NCBI GenBank assembly: GCA_018396615.1 | Contig: JAGTQT010000017.1 | Location: 1-24,752 of the forward strand | DNA: 24,752 bases | Reading direction: 5' to 3' | Source of the DNA: Candidatus Bathyarchaeota archaeon | Lineage (GTDB): Archaea; Thermoproteota; Bathyarchaeia; Bathyarchaeales; Bathycorpusculaceae | Shown: in pieces, positions 13,630 through 20,773 of the stretch | How positions within the stretch are numbered: the stretch's first letter is position 1 | How the letters are laid out: each line of letters begins with the position of its first letter | The notes under the pieces: generated by a model | The model's input: the letters and a program-made list of their open reading frames with translations, nothing else | What the model was told of the DNA's origin: nothing | Databases searched by the model: none | Translations under genes and position numbers: made by a program

Positions 13630-15105
13630 ATGGTTGACAAGTGGTATGAGGATTTAACGCCTGAAGAGAAGGCTAAGACGCTTCTGTTGGGCAACGACGT
13701 TTACGCTTTCTTACATAGTGACCCAGAAACATGCATCGACACTCAGGGATGTACGTCGCCAGTCACGCTGAGGCAGGGTTTCGAAATTGTTAATGATGAG
13801 CTTATTCCCTTGTGGTTCAAGGTTTTCGCAGATGTGACAAGTGGAGACCCTACTAAGTGGACTGATTTAACAAAAGAGTTAGGCTCAGTGCCTGCAAACA
13901 GCGCAGCTTTGTTTTTCTGGACGCGTAAACGTGAAGTTCCAACAGCCCTAACACATGAAGTTATGACTCTGACTATAAGGGCGTACAAGGATAGCGGTTA
14001 TACGCAGCTTTATGGCGAAGACAGTATTACGTGGGAATTCTACTTTTTTGACCATTCGTGGCCTGATGCCGTAATCATTGATGAGGATGATTTTGAAGGG
14101 ACATTGGATGGATGGGCGAACACTGGGTATAGCAGGTTCGAGTATAAGACTGGCTACGCTTACAAGGGAGCCTACAGCCTAAACATAGCAGGATACCGAA
14201 CACTTAACACTACTTGGAGAAGCGGCATACTAGATTCAAGCGGACAATGGGTTCCAAACAAAGGGCAGTACATGCAAAAAAGCTTTGCAATTGGAGCATT
14301 TTCCCACGCTTTCGTAGTCATACACATGACTAAATCCGGGATGAATCCTAACAACTGCGTTAGAGTCCACTACGACGATAAAGACTACATTATACGAACT
14401 GGAATCCCAACAGGAACCTTTCAGCCTTGGAGATGCTGCGCAAAACTCTGGGTAAACGCAACCAAGCCCTTAAGGATAAGCGTAATCACTGGAGGAGACG
14501 GAAGTTATAGCTGGGACGATGTGAGAGTCGACGACATTATTATAGTTGCGTTTCCAGGCTGCCCGCCGCCAGGTGAACAGTTTACAAACGGAGATTTTGA
14601 GACTGGAGACTTGACTGGATGGACTGTAGAAGGGACTCATGCTGACGGGACTCCAGTTTGGGAAGTAGCCCCAGACGCTGAATGCCAACCTGATGGGTTA
14701 GGGCTTAGAGCGAGGTTAGTGGCTCGGGAAACTGATCCTCCTGGACCTATAGGTTGCCCAAGAATAAGAGGAGGCTTAAGCCAAGACTTCGCCTCGCCCA
14801 TTCCAGTAGAATGCTTCACTGACTCATCCGTCTTTAAGGTTCAGACGAAGTGGGACTCAGACTATTGTAATCCTATTCCGCCTGAAGTTTGGCAGTTGGA
14901 AATCCTTTACACTGATGGCACTTCAACGCTTGTAGATTTGAGCGGAGACCCTGAAGGTGAATGGGTTTCCCATGAACTAAAGCCTGTTCTAGAGCCAGGC
15001 AAGAAGGTGAAGGGAATAAGGTTCACTGGAATAGTTGACAGATGCGGCGGTCCAGCCTGTGGGCTGACAGAGGTTATGGTTGACAATTGCACATGCACGA
15101 TTTAA
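13630..15105 (+). CDS. Large surface or fibre-like protein with two jelly-roll (carbohydrate-binding-like) domains
   Basis: The product has 491 residues. Residues 1-140 form an immunoglobulin-like beta region (LWFKVFADVTSGDPTKWTDL). Residues 151-309 begin DDFEGTLDGWANTGYSRF and end WDDVRVDDIIIV, the start and finish typical of carbohydrate-binding-module jelly rolls. Residues 318-491 begin FTNGDFETGDLTGWTVEGT, the standard opening of another such domain, and end in TEVMVDNC. There is no signal peptide or anchor and no glycosidase catalytic motif. A cysteine-containing second half (CxC near the end) may be stabilised by disulfides. It is the largest cassette protein and is directly followed by a glycosyltransferase, as expected for a receptor-binding or glycosylated virion protein. 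That role is inference. Confidence 0.78.
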   Translation: MVDKWYEDLTPEEKAKTLLLGNDVYAFLHSDPETCIDTQGCTSPVTLRQGFEIVNDELIPLWFKVFADVTSGDPTKWTDLTKELGSVPANSAALFFWTRKREVPTALTHEVMTLTIRAYKDSGYTQLYGEDSITWEFYFFDHSWPDAVIIDEDDFEGTLDGWANTGYSRFEYKTGYAYKGAYSLNIAGYRTLNTTWRSGILDSSGQWVPNKGQYMQKSFAIGAFSHAFVVIHMTKSGMNPNNCVRVHYDDKDYIIRTGIPTGTFQPWRCCAKLWVNATKPLRISVITGGDGSYSWDDVRVDDIIIVAFPGCPPPGEQFTNGDFETGDLTGWTVEGTHADGTPVWEVAPDAECQPDGLGLRARLVARETDPPGPIGCPRIRGGLSQDFASPIPVECFTDSSVFKVQTKWDSDYCNPIPPEVWQLEILYTDGTSTLVDLSGDPEGEWVSHELKPVLEPGKKVKGIRFTGIVDRCGGPACGLTEVMVDNCTCTI

Positions 15106-15698
15106 CCATAGTAATCCCAGTGAAGAACCCGCCAGACCTGGACCGTTTTATCAGAGAAAACTTCCGGATTCTAAGCGCTTCATGGAAAGTTGTTGTCGAC
15201 AGTGGAGGAGGCGAAAGGCTCAGCAGGTTACCTAATACCCTCTGGATTCAAAGGCAAGTGCCCATGTGGGAAGCCAGAAGAATCGGCTATGAACAGGTCA
15301 AGACGCCTTTTACTTTGAACTTGGACGTGGATACAATTCTTCCAGACGGTTGCGTAGAAGACGCACTTGCTCTTCTAAGAGAGAATTCCTGCGACGCAGT
15401 AGCAATAGATTATCAACCTCCGCAGGGGCACTATGCTTTTGGCACATCAATTTGGCGAACCGAGCTGCTGAAGAAACTTTATGATTATCCTCCAAAGTCA
15501 GTGGAGAAACTCATTAAAGTTGGAAAGCAAGAGTGGATAACTGCTTTCCAGAATGGCTTTTGCGAATGCACCTACATGTGGGCTAGGCTCTTGAGAAGCG
15601 AAGGAAGACTAGAGAGTTTAGGATACAGAGCGATACACATAAGAAAAAGCGCATGCAATCTGTTAAGAGAACAACGCCAGGTAAACTTCTTCTATTAA
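15093..15698 (+). CDS. Glycosyltransferase, GT-A fold, family 2-like
   Basis: Transfers a sugar from a nucleotide-sugar donor to an acceptor. The product (201 residues) opens MHDLTIVIPVKNPPDLDRF, the usual first strand of family-2 glycosyltransferases. TPFTLNLDVDTILPDGCVED (residues 71-90) contains the DVD metal- and donor-binding motif. A loop with HYAFGTSIWR and a C-terminal EWITAFQNGFCECTYMW follow; the protein is shorter than many family members, which have 230-330 residues. I use the ATG at 15093 rather than the TTG at 15087. It overlaps the end of the surface-protein gene by 13 bp, so the two are coupled; the substrate may be that protein or the host surface. Its 3' end overlaps the convergent winged-helix gene by 36 bp. 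Confidence 0.82.
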   Translation: MHDLTIVIPVKNPPDLDRFIRENFRILSASWKVVVDSGGGERLSRLPNTLWIQRQVPMWEARRIGYEQVKTPFTLNLDVDTILPDGCVEDALALLRENSCDAVAIDYQPPQGHYAFGTSIWRTELLKKLYDYPPKSVEKLIKVGKQEWITAFQNGFCECTYMWARLLRSEGRLESLGYRAIHIRKSACNLLREQRQVNFFY

Positions 15699-15914
15699 CT
15701 GTAGGTATTTCATCCCTTCTTTTGTAGTTTTGTAAAGTTCCTCGTTGATTGCAAGCATATTTTTTGAACAGAGTAGGTCGAGATACTTTTTGGCTGTAGG
15801 CGTATTCAGGTTACATGATTGCATTATATGAGTTAGCTTTCGAGGCTCCTTGCAGTAATCCAATATTTTCCAAATAATCTCGTAAGCTGTTCTCTTAAGC
15901 TTCAATTGGTCCAC
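15663..15914 (-). CDS. Archaeal winged-helix DNA-binding protein
   Basis: The product has 83 residues. The sequence follows the common archaeal stand-alone winged-helix pattern: RTAYEIIWKILDYCKEPRKL, THIMQSCNLNTPTAKKYLDL (helix-turn-helix), then LCSKNMLAINEELYKTTKEG (wing) and a closing helix. Regulators of this type usually control neighbouring genes or their own. The GTG at 15914 lies inside the end of the upstream membrane-protein gene (20-bp overlap); a TTG at 15905, five bases after GGTGG, is an alternative start. The two minus-strand genes form a pair, and the winged-helix protein may regulate its membrane partner or the convergent structural cassette. Confidence 0.8.
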   Translation of the reverse strand: MDQLKLKRTAYEIIWKILDYCKEPRKLTHIMQSCNLNTPTAKKYLDLLCSKNMLAINEELYKTTKEGMKYLQLIEEVYLALFS

Positions 15915-16494
15915 CCAACATCTCAGAGAGCTTTTTCTCAGCGTTCTTGAGTTTTAGTAACTTTCTGCCCCAATTTATGTGCACATGAATATAGAGAGTT
16001 GATGCAATAAGTAACATGAAAGAGCTAAGTGCCCAACGGAAAAAGGCTTCCCAAAAGGACATACGCCCATATAACCACAGATAAGCAATTGCTACAATGA
16101 TTGAGAAGCTTACTGCAATAGCAAGTGCCATGACAGCCTTAACTTTGAGATAATAAGCTCGATAAAAAGCCATCATGTCCCTTACTAACTCGGTGGCTTT
16201 AGTTTTTTTCTGCTCATCCTCCAATCTTTCCAGCTTGTGCACGAAGTGGAAGAAGAAATGCTTTCTTCTAAGCCTATTAATTTCGACAATGAATTTTGAA
16301 GAGAAGGTTAACCAAACAACATCAAAGATAAGCTCGAGAATTCGAACAGCAGTTGAAGCCAAGTCATACTTTTCCACTCTTAGTGCGATACCTGCATCCG
16401 CAATCAAAAGTGAAGATACAGCAATGGATAATACCGCAACCAACACTAAAAGCTCAACTTCTAATCTAACCCTTCTCAAAATGTTATCGAACAT
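15895..16494 (-). CDS. Hypothetical multi-pass membrane protein with central coiled coil
   Basis: The product has 199 residues and no recognised family. Four hydrophobic segments are visible: about 14-34 (LLVLVAVLSIAVSSLLIADA), 50-68 (ILELIFDVVWLTFSSKFIV), 118-141 (VMALAIAVSFSIIVAIAYLW) and 151-172 (RWALSSFMLLIASTLYIHVH). Between the second and third lies a charged helical loop (HKLERLEDEQKKTKATELVR), and the C-terminus is a basic helix. The ATG at 16494 follows GGTG by six bases. Paired with a winged-helix gene, it may be a sensor or a membrane accessory of the element, but nothing in the sequence gives a substrate. Confidence 0.72.
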   Translation of the reverse strand: MFDNILRRVRLEVELLVLVAVLSIAVSSLLIADAGIALRVEKYDLASTAVRILELIFDVVWLTFSSKFIVEINRLRRKHFFFHFVHKLERLEDEQKKTKATELVRDMMAFYRAYYLKVKAVMALAIAVSFSIIVAIAYLWLYGRMSFWEAFFRWALSSFMLLIASTLYIHVHINWGRKLLKLKNAEKKLSEMLGGPIEA

Positions 16495-16628
16495 CAGCTA
16501 CACCATGCAAACAAGAAGCCCGCCGAGAAATATTCCTTATGTATGAAAGATACAGCAGCGCAATACTATGATCCCGTCGTCCAAATATTGAATTGCGACA
16601 AAATCAAGGCGAAAGCGTTGGTGGTTGA

Positions 16629-16696
16629 GTACCACTCATGTATACATGTACGGAAACAGATTTAAGCCTCTGAATGAAAAGGCTTGTGTAGGGTGA
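16629..16696 (+). promoter_or_regulatory. Shared motif copy, TATA-like box and RBS before the 16704 gene
   Basis: GTACCACTCATGTATACAT (16629-16647) contains the 12-bp palindrome CATGTATACATG and matches the motif at 11520. Here, unlike in the other copies, the TATA-like AGATTTAAGC (about 16658-16667) lies after the motif, which would place it upstream as an activator or operator site. GGGTGA is at 16691-16696. The rest of the gap 16495-16690 shows no gene. Confidence 0.45.
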
Positions 16697-16703
16697 ATGG
16701 AAA

Positions 16704-17012
16704 ACGATAAGCTTTGACCCGGTAACCATAGCTTTTATTGGCGTCTTGCTCGGCGTTTCTGCAAGGACTGCTCTTCCCTACTTGAGGAAAGCGAGAACTG
16801 AGCATGTTGAGTGGAGTCACAGGTACACTGCTAGCGCTGTTGCCTCTTTCATTCTCTGCCTCATTGTCACAGCCTTGGTTTTTCCAATGTTCACTGTTCC
16901 AGAGGACTTTTTTCTACAGGTACTACTTTCTGCGTTTGCGTTTGGATTCGGCGTTGACAGCGCTGTCATCGAAAGTGCGGAATGGATTTTCCCGAAGAGG
17001 ACGGAAGAATGA
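16704..17012 (+). CDS. Small membrane protein with non-standard start
   Basis: The product has about 103 residues in total, with two membrane segments: SASVASFILCLIVTALVFP-like (AVASFILCLIVTALVFPMF) and about 70-88 (FFLQVLLSAFAFGFGVD). A third hydrophobic stretch lies at the N-terminus (PVTIAFIGVLLGVSARTALP). The layout resembles small archaeal holin-like or anchor proteins, but I do not recognise a family. The first standard start, a TTG at 16746, would cut away the N-terminal hydrophobic segment. The frame is open back to 16692, and an ACG at 16704 is seven bases after GGTGA. Alternatively, an ATG at 16697 reads six codons and then meets CTTTGAC, where +1 slippage would join the same frame. 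Its stop overlaps the next ATG (ATGA). Confidence 0.6.
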   Translation, partial: TISFDPVTIAFIGVLLGVSARTALPYLRKARTEHVEWSHRYTASAVASFILCLIVTALVFPMFTVPEDFFLQVLLSAFAFGFGVDSAVIESAEWIFPKRTEE

Positions 17013-17458
17013 GCCTTAAGCAGAGGATTGCCCTTAAGCCGTTGGCGGTTCTCCTCTCACTTGTTACCCTAACCGTAGTTGCTTCCGGATTCATCCAGTC
17101 TTCAGTTCGCATTCGCGGTCAAGGAACAGTTAAGGCTTTGGGCGTTGGCGTCTTCTGGAACAGCAACTGCACCAGCCCAGTTTCGTTTATTGATTGGGGA
17201 ATGGTTGAGCCAGGCTCAATGAACAATGTCACTGTTTATGTGAGAAATGAAGGAAACGTGGCTGCTAGCATTTCTTTGGCTACAGAAAACTGGAATCCCT
17301 TGAATGCTTCCGATTGCCTGACTCTAAGCTGGAACTATGACGGTAAACAGCTTAATCCTCTAGAAGTAGTTCAGGTGATGTTAACTCTCACCGTTCCCGT
17401 AGATGTCCATGGAATAAAAAGCTTCAGCTTCGACATAGTAATCAGCATTAGCGGCTAG
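17009..17458 (+). CDS. Secreted or membrane-anchored immunoglobulin-like protein
   Basis: The product has 149 residues from the ATG at 17009, which overlaps the previous stop. Residues 8-32 (LKPLAVLLSLVTLTVVASGF) are a signal peptide or N-terminal anchor. The rest is one beta-sandwich: ALGVGVFWNSNCTSPVSFID, WGMVEPGSMNNVTVYVRNEG, NVAASISLATENWNP, LSWNYDGKQLNPLEVVQVML, ending in HGIKSFSFDIVISISG. This pattern (DWGxxEPGS, VYVRNEGN, LSWNYDG) recurs in small exported proteins of TACK archaea as I recall them; it resembles domains that build surface filaments or sheaths. It probably acts outside the cell, tethered by the neighbouring membrane proteins. The start giving 158 residues at 16982 lies inside the previous gene and is less likely. 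Confidence 0.8.
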   Translation: MSLKQRIALKPLAVLLSLVTLTVVASGFIQSSVRIRGQGTVKALGVGVFWNSNCTSPVSFIDWGMVEPGSMNNVTVYVRNEGNVAASISLATENWNPLNASDCLTLSWNYDGKQLNPLEVVQVMLTLTVPVDVHGIKSFSFDIVISISG

Positions 17459-17487
17459 AATCTTCCATAATTCATGACGGTGATCGG

Positions 17488-17700
17488 ATGACGCACGAGG
17501 ATAAACTTGAGTTCGACGATTCAAAAGAGGCTCTGGTTTATATAGCCCAAAAGCTAGGCGCAATCGAGGAGATAAACAGAGACACGCAAAGAGAGATTAT
17601 TCTGTTAAGAAAAGACTTTCTCAAATTCATGAAGTACATAATTTTCCTGGCTATTCTTGCTATTTGCGCACTTGCCGGTGTCCGCTTGGCTTTGCCTTGA
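17488..17700 (+). CDS. Small coiled-coil protein with C-terminal membrane anchor
   Basis: The product has 70 residues. Residues 1-45 are charged helix, probably a coiled coil (AQKLGAIEEINRDTQREIIL). Residues 48-66 (MKYIIFLAILAICALAGVRL) are a single C-terminal membrane segment. GGTGATCGG directly before the ATG is a strong match to the archaeal ribosome-binding consensus, though the spacing is short. It is the last gene of the trio starting at 16704. Together the three make a membrane protein, an exported beta protein and a tail-anchored coiled-coil protein, which suggests one envelope-associated assembly. Family not recognised. Confidence 0.68.
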   Translation: MTHEDKLEFDDSKEALVYIAQKLGAIEEINRDTQREIILLRKDFLKFMKYIIFLAILAICALAGVRLALP

Positions 17701-17709
17701 AGTAATGAA

Positions 17710-17743
17710 GTTTGCTTTAGTTTGGTTTCGCTACTTTTCTTTT
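17710..17743 (+). terminator. T-rich terminator for the 16704-17700 unit
   Basis: After the stop at 17700 the plus strand has several T runs, ending with TTTTCTTTT (17735-17743), which is how archaeal transcription usually ends. The run overlaps the 3' end of the convergent regulator gene. No hairpin is evident. Confidence 0.4.
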
Positions 17744-18195
17744 CCACGAATGAAAGCTCTTCGATGAACTAAGGTCCAGTAAGAATATAGCATAATCCAA
17801 GCAACAGAAAGAATCAACACCGCGAGAAAACTGGTGCTCAGGGCGAAGTTGAGGTAGGCCCATAAGATGATCAGTGTAAAAGCGATGATGTTAAAGTAAA
17901 AGGCGCGTTTATACCATCCGTATCTTTCTATGGCGTTCACAGCCTCTAAGGCAGCATAGCCATTCTTGTTCAAACTATAATGACCATGAGAATCCTTCGT
18001 AAGCAAACCTTCCATTTTGTTAAGATGAAAATCCAAGGCTCCACTACTTTCGATACTCACAGCCCTTTTAAGTTCGCTAAACCCTAAAGAAGATTTTGCA
18101 AGAACCCTCAATATTTTAATCCTTTGAGGGTGTGAAACAGCTTCAAAAATTTCCTCTGAATCCGCTACATCCTTCTCAACCATTATTTTACCCAT
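17731..18195 (-). CDS. Membrane-anchored winged-helix (ArsR-like) regulator
   Basis: The product has 154 residues from the ATG at 18195 (MGKIMVEKDVADSEEIF); a longer frame to 18243 begins with a less likely TTG-type start. The first 85 residues form an ArsR-like winged helix: IFEAVSHPQRIKILRVLAKS, SLGFSELKRAVSIESSGALD, FHLNKMEGLLTKDSHGHYSL. The second half holds two membrane segments (FYFNIIAFTLIILWAYLNFA and FLAVLILSVAWIMLYSYW) and a basic tail. DNA-binding domains joined to membrane hairpins are common in archaea and may sense envelope state. It is divergent from the CPBP protease gene across a 150-bp AT-rich gap with direct repeats, so it probably controls that gene and itself. Confidence 0.85.
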   Translation of the reverse strand: MGKIMVEKDVADSEEIFEAVSHPQRIKILRVLAKSSLGFSELKRAVSIESSGALDFHLNKMEGLLTKDSHGHYSLNKNGYAALEAVNAIERYGWYKRAFYFNIIAFTLIILWAYLNFALSTSFLAVLILSVAWIMLYSYWTLVHRRAFIRGKEK

Positions 18196-18294
18196 CCTAT
18201 TATCCGACTTTACAAATATATTTCTATCAGAGTTGACTAGCAAGCCAAGAACAGTTGACTACTCACTTCAATTCTAAATCTTGTTGGTTAATAT

Positions 18295-18314
18295 TAAATA
18301 TTCATAAATATTCA
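18295..18314. repeat. Perfect 10-bp direct repeat in divergent promoter
   Basis: TAAATATTCA occurs twice back to back in the AT-rich gap between the winged-helix membrane regulator and the CPBP protease gene. It may be the regulator's binding site, or only AT-rich promoter DNA. It lies about 35 bp before the protease start. Confidence 0.5.
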
Positions 18315-18348
18315 AAATGCAACGGTATTGAGTAATAGGTGAGCTTGT

Positions 18349-19134
18349 TTGTCTTCAGAAAGTTGGTGGAGAGTCTCTCTTGGCGCTATTCTTCTACTCG
18401 TGGTTTCTTACATGATCTATCTACTTCGATATCCCTTATGGTGGATATTCACGTCTGTAGAACAAGTTTTCGTCATGTTAATTGCGTCTTATTCGGTTGT
18501 TTTGTTTCTCGCATTGTTCTTGTTGAGAAAAGATTCAAAGAAGTCTCTGTCAAGCATCTTCAAGGCAGTCAATCGTCGAATGGTTCTCTTCGGTGTGTTT
18601 TTTGCCCTGCTTCATATGGGACTATGGTATGCAATTAGTTTTGCGATTTGCAGCAGCTTTGAATTCACATCTTTTCCAAGTCTAAGAGGTTACGAAAATT
18701 ATGCTGTTTACTCCATGTCCTTCGCGTTCGTTCTTTATCTTGTATTCTCTGTCTTTGGAGCTTTTGCAGAAGAGGTTGCCTATAGGGGTTACGTTCAAAC
18801 AAGGCTTTCCTCAAAGTATGGTTATGTTGTTGGCATCTTTGTGGCTACATTGTTTTTCTCTTTGCAGCACATCCATATTTTTCAGACAGGTTGGCTTATA
18901 CGGTTTTTTCAGACGCAGTTTTTCCATGTTTTTCTTTTCGGTGTCTTTGTCGGCTACCTATTCTTCAAGACCAAGGAGAACATATGGAGCGTCTTTTCGT
19001 TCCACGCCTTCGAGAACATTTTCGGCGTTTCTGTTCCTATAGTGGTGACTGCATTTTTCCCATTTGCCAATCAGCTTGCAGAAATTGCAAGTTTCATGGT
19101 GATGATTATGGTTCTCCGACTATCTAATCTTTAA
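18349..19134 (+). CDS. CPBP-family intramembrane metalloprotease (CAAX protease-like)
   Basis: An integral membrane glutamic metalloprotease of the CPBP/Abi/Rce1 group, which cleaves substrates within or near the membrane. The conserved motifs are all present: EEVAYRGY (E141, E142, R146), FSLQH (H174) and FHAFEN (H219, N223). Hydrophobic segments cover most of the 261 residues; about seven or eight helices can be seen. The TTG start is supported by AGGTGA six bases upstream. In bacteria and archaea these proteases serve in bacteriocin immunity, processing of surface proteins and phage-related functions; which applies here is not shown. The facing membrane-anchored winged-helix gene is its likely regulator. 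A 180-bp gap without a gene separates it from orc1. Confidence 0.92.
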   Translation: MSSESWWRVSLGAILLLVVSYMIYLLRYPLWWIFTSVEQVFVMLIASYSVVLFLALFLLRKDSKKSLSSIFKAVNRRMVLFGVFFALLHMGLWYAISFAICSSFEFTSFPSLRGYENYAVYSMSFAFVLYLVFSVFGAFAEEVAYRGYVQTRLSSKYGYVVGIFVATLFFSLQHIHIFQTGWLIRFFQTQFFHVFLFGVFVGYLFFKTKENIWSVFSFHAFENIFGVSVPIVVTAFFPFANQLAEIASFMVMIMVLRLSNL

Positions 19135-19290
19135 CCAAGCAAACTTTTGTGCACCCTAAAGAGAACAAAAACTGATGATATTTTCACTTTTACTGAAGTC
19201 TCTGTGTTGTTCGGTTTTGAAACCTAATTTTAATATTGAGAAGCGCCTTTAAGGAATTTCTAAGAGAATTTGCATAAAGCTAAACCTGCT

Positions 19291-19313
19291 AAATTATAAA
19301 TAGGAGGCGGTCA
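19291..19313 (+). promoter_or_regulatory. TATA-like box and GGAGG before the orc1/cdc6 gene
   Basis: AAATTATAAAT (19291-19301) is a good TATA-like sequence, and TAGGAGG (19301-19307) is a ribosome-binding site seven bases before ACG at 19315. The two nearly touch. If this TATA were used, transcription would begin after the ribosome-binding site, so a promoter further upstream is also possible. GGTTTTGAAACC at about 19214 is a small inverted repeat; no clear origin-recognition boxes are seen in 19135-19314. Confidence 0.4.
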
Positions 19314-19314
19314 C

Positions 19315-20493
19315 ACGTTTAAGAAGTCCTCTGTCTTCAAAAAAGATGGCATTCAAAAGCTGGATTTTGAGTATGTGCCTTCTCGTCTTCCTCATCGGGA
19401 AGAGTTTATGGAGAAACTTGTGAAGTTTTTTAGAGTAGCCATTGACCAGCCAGGCATGCTAAGCGAGCGAATTTTGATAACTGGTGAAAGTGGAACTGGT
19501 AAGACGGCTACGGCGAGGAAGGTTGGAGATGCTTTGGAGAGAATCGCAAGGAATCGTGGCGTGGATTTGATTTATGCTCATATTAACTGTCGCACGACAA
19601 GTGGAAAGTTCGGTTTGGTTCAGAGTATTATTCGGCAGGCTGCGCCCACTCTTCCTCTGAGGGGTTACGGGCCTATTGAGTTGCTTCATGCTTTGTGGGA
19701 CTACTTGAACGAGCACAACAAGTTTCTAATCTTAACCTTAGACGAAATTGATTATTACTTGAGGCGGACTGGTGAAGACATAATTTATGAGTTGACGAGG
19801 CTGACTGACGCCATTACGAATGTTCCTCAGAGGATAAACTTCATGTTCATAGCGCGAAACCACTCGTTTATGAGAGATATGAGTCAAGAAACTCTAAGCA
19901 GGTTTAGACCGCAAGAGAGACTGGAGTTTCCGCCCTATTTGGAGGATCAGCTTGTAGACATTTTGAAGGAACGTGTGAAGGAGGCTTTCAGAGAAAACGC
20001 GGTTTCAGACGAAATAATAACTTTCATAGCCAGAAACACAGCCAAATACGGCAATGGAGACGCAAGATACGCGCTGTTGCTTTTGTTGTCGGCTGGTTTT
20101 GCTGCAGACAGAGATGAGCAGTCGGCTATTTTGCCTGAGCATGTTAGGGAAGCCCAAGAGAAGACAGACCCAAAAATAAGGGATGAAGACGTGACAATGC
20201 TGACAGACGACGAGAAGCTTGTGCTCCTAGCCCTTGCTCGCCATCTGAAAAGGGAAAAAGAAGCAATATTCCTTCCGTTAGAGGGTGTTGAGTCTTCTTA
20301 CCGCGTTGTTTGCGAAGAATACGATGTGGAGCCTGTTGGAAGAGTTATGCTGCACGCTTTAGTTAAACAGTTGAAGGCTGCTGGAGTAATTACTGTAAAC
20401 GAGAAGTTTGAGCCTGGGCTTAACGGCGTCAAAGCAGAAGTCTTAGAAAAGTTTCTAGTAGACCTATTGAAAAGGAGGGAGTCTGATGCTTAA
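19315..20493 (+). CDS. cdc6: Orc1/Cdc6-type replication initiator AAA+ ATPase
   Basis: Binds origin DNA and loads the replicative helicase. Counting from the ACG at 19315 (392 residues), Walker A is GESGTGKT (57-64) and Walker B is ILTLDE (139-144). A sensor-1-like segment follows (NFMFIARNHSF), then the lid with RFRPQERLEFPPY and a C-terminal winged helix (about 300-390). The first standard start, a GTG at 19375, removes 20 residues that read SSVFKKDGIQKLDFEYVP, the normal N-terminus of the family. GGAGG lies seven bases before ACG, so I extend the gene. Winged-helix gene 20486 overlaps its end by 8 bp. It could initiate replication of the integrated element; a chromosomal copy is also possible, since the element's right end is not defined. 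Confidence 0.93.
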   Translation, partial: TFKKSSVFKKDGIQKLDFEYVPSRLPHREEFMEKLVKFFRVAIDQPGMLSERILITGESGTGKTATARKVGDALERIARNRGVDLIYAHINCRTTSGKFGLVQSIIRQAAPTLPLRGYGPIELLHALWDYLNEHNKFLILTLDEIDYYLRRTGEDIIYELTRLTDAITNVPQRINFMFIARNHSFMRDMSQETLSRFRPQERLEFPPYLEDQLVDILKERVKEAFRENAVSDEIITFIARNTAKYGNGDARYALLLLLSAGFAADRDEQSAILPEHVREAQEKTDPKIRDEDVTMLTDDEKLVLLALARHLKREKEAIFLPLEGVESSYRVVCEEYDVEPVGRVMLHALVKQLKAAGVITVNEKFEPGLNGVKAEVLEKFLVDLLKRRESDA

Positions 20494-20773
20494 ACTGGAC
20501 GAAGAAAAGAAGAGATTCATCGAGGCGATCGGAAATCCAGCAAGGCTAAAGATTTTGCTGGTCTTATGGAAATCCGATAAAGAGTTAACAGTGTACAAAA
20601 TATGCCAACGTACAGGACTTGGAAGAAGCGCAGTATCTCGTCACCTATGGAACCTCGTGGATGTTGGGCTTGTTTCTAGAGGCATTTATGGGGAGATTCC
20701 GTTATATGGTATCAATAAGAATGATTTTAGAGCAATGGCTACAACAGAATTTTTCACTAAAACAAAACTATAA
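20486..20773 (+). CDS. ArsR-like winged-helix regulator, co-transcribed with orc1/cdc6
   Basis: The product has 95 residues. It is a single ArsR-like winged helix: FIEAIGNPARLKILLVLWKS, then YKICQRTGLGRSAVSRHLWN (recognition helix with the usual SAVSRHL), then LVDVGLVSRGIYGEIPLYGI (wing). No metal-binding cysteine pair is seen, so it is not a typical metal sensor. The ATG is seven bases after GGAGG and lies inside the end of orc1, so the two are translationally coupled. A plausible role is to control orc1 expression and hence copy number or excision. It is the last gene I assign to the putative element; the next gene is the convergent cobY, 30 bp away. Confidence 0.85.
   Translation: MLKLDEEKKRFIEAIGNPARLKILLVLWKSDKELTVYKICQRTGLGRSAVSRHLWNLVDVGLVSRGIYGEIPLYGINKNDFRAMATTEFFTKTKL

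Noticed and set aside
19135..19314. Replication origin upstream of orc1
   Set aside because: The gap is AT-rich with one small inverted repeat (GGTTTTGAAACC), but I see no repeated origin-recognition boxes.
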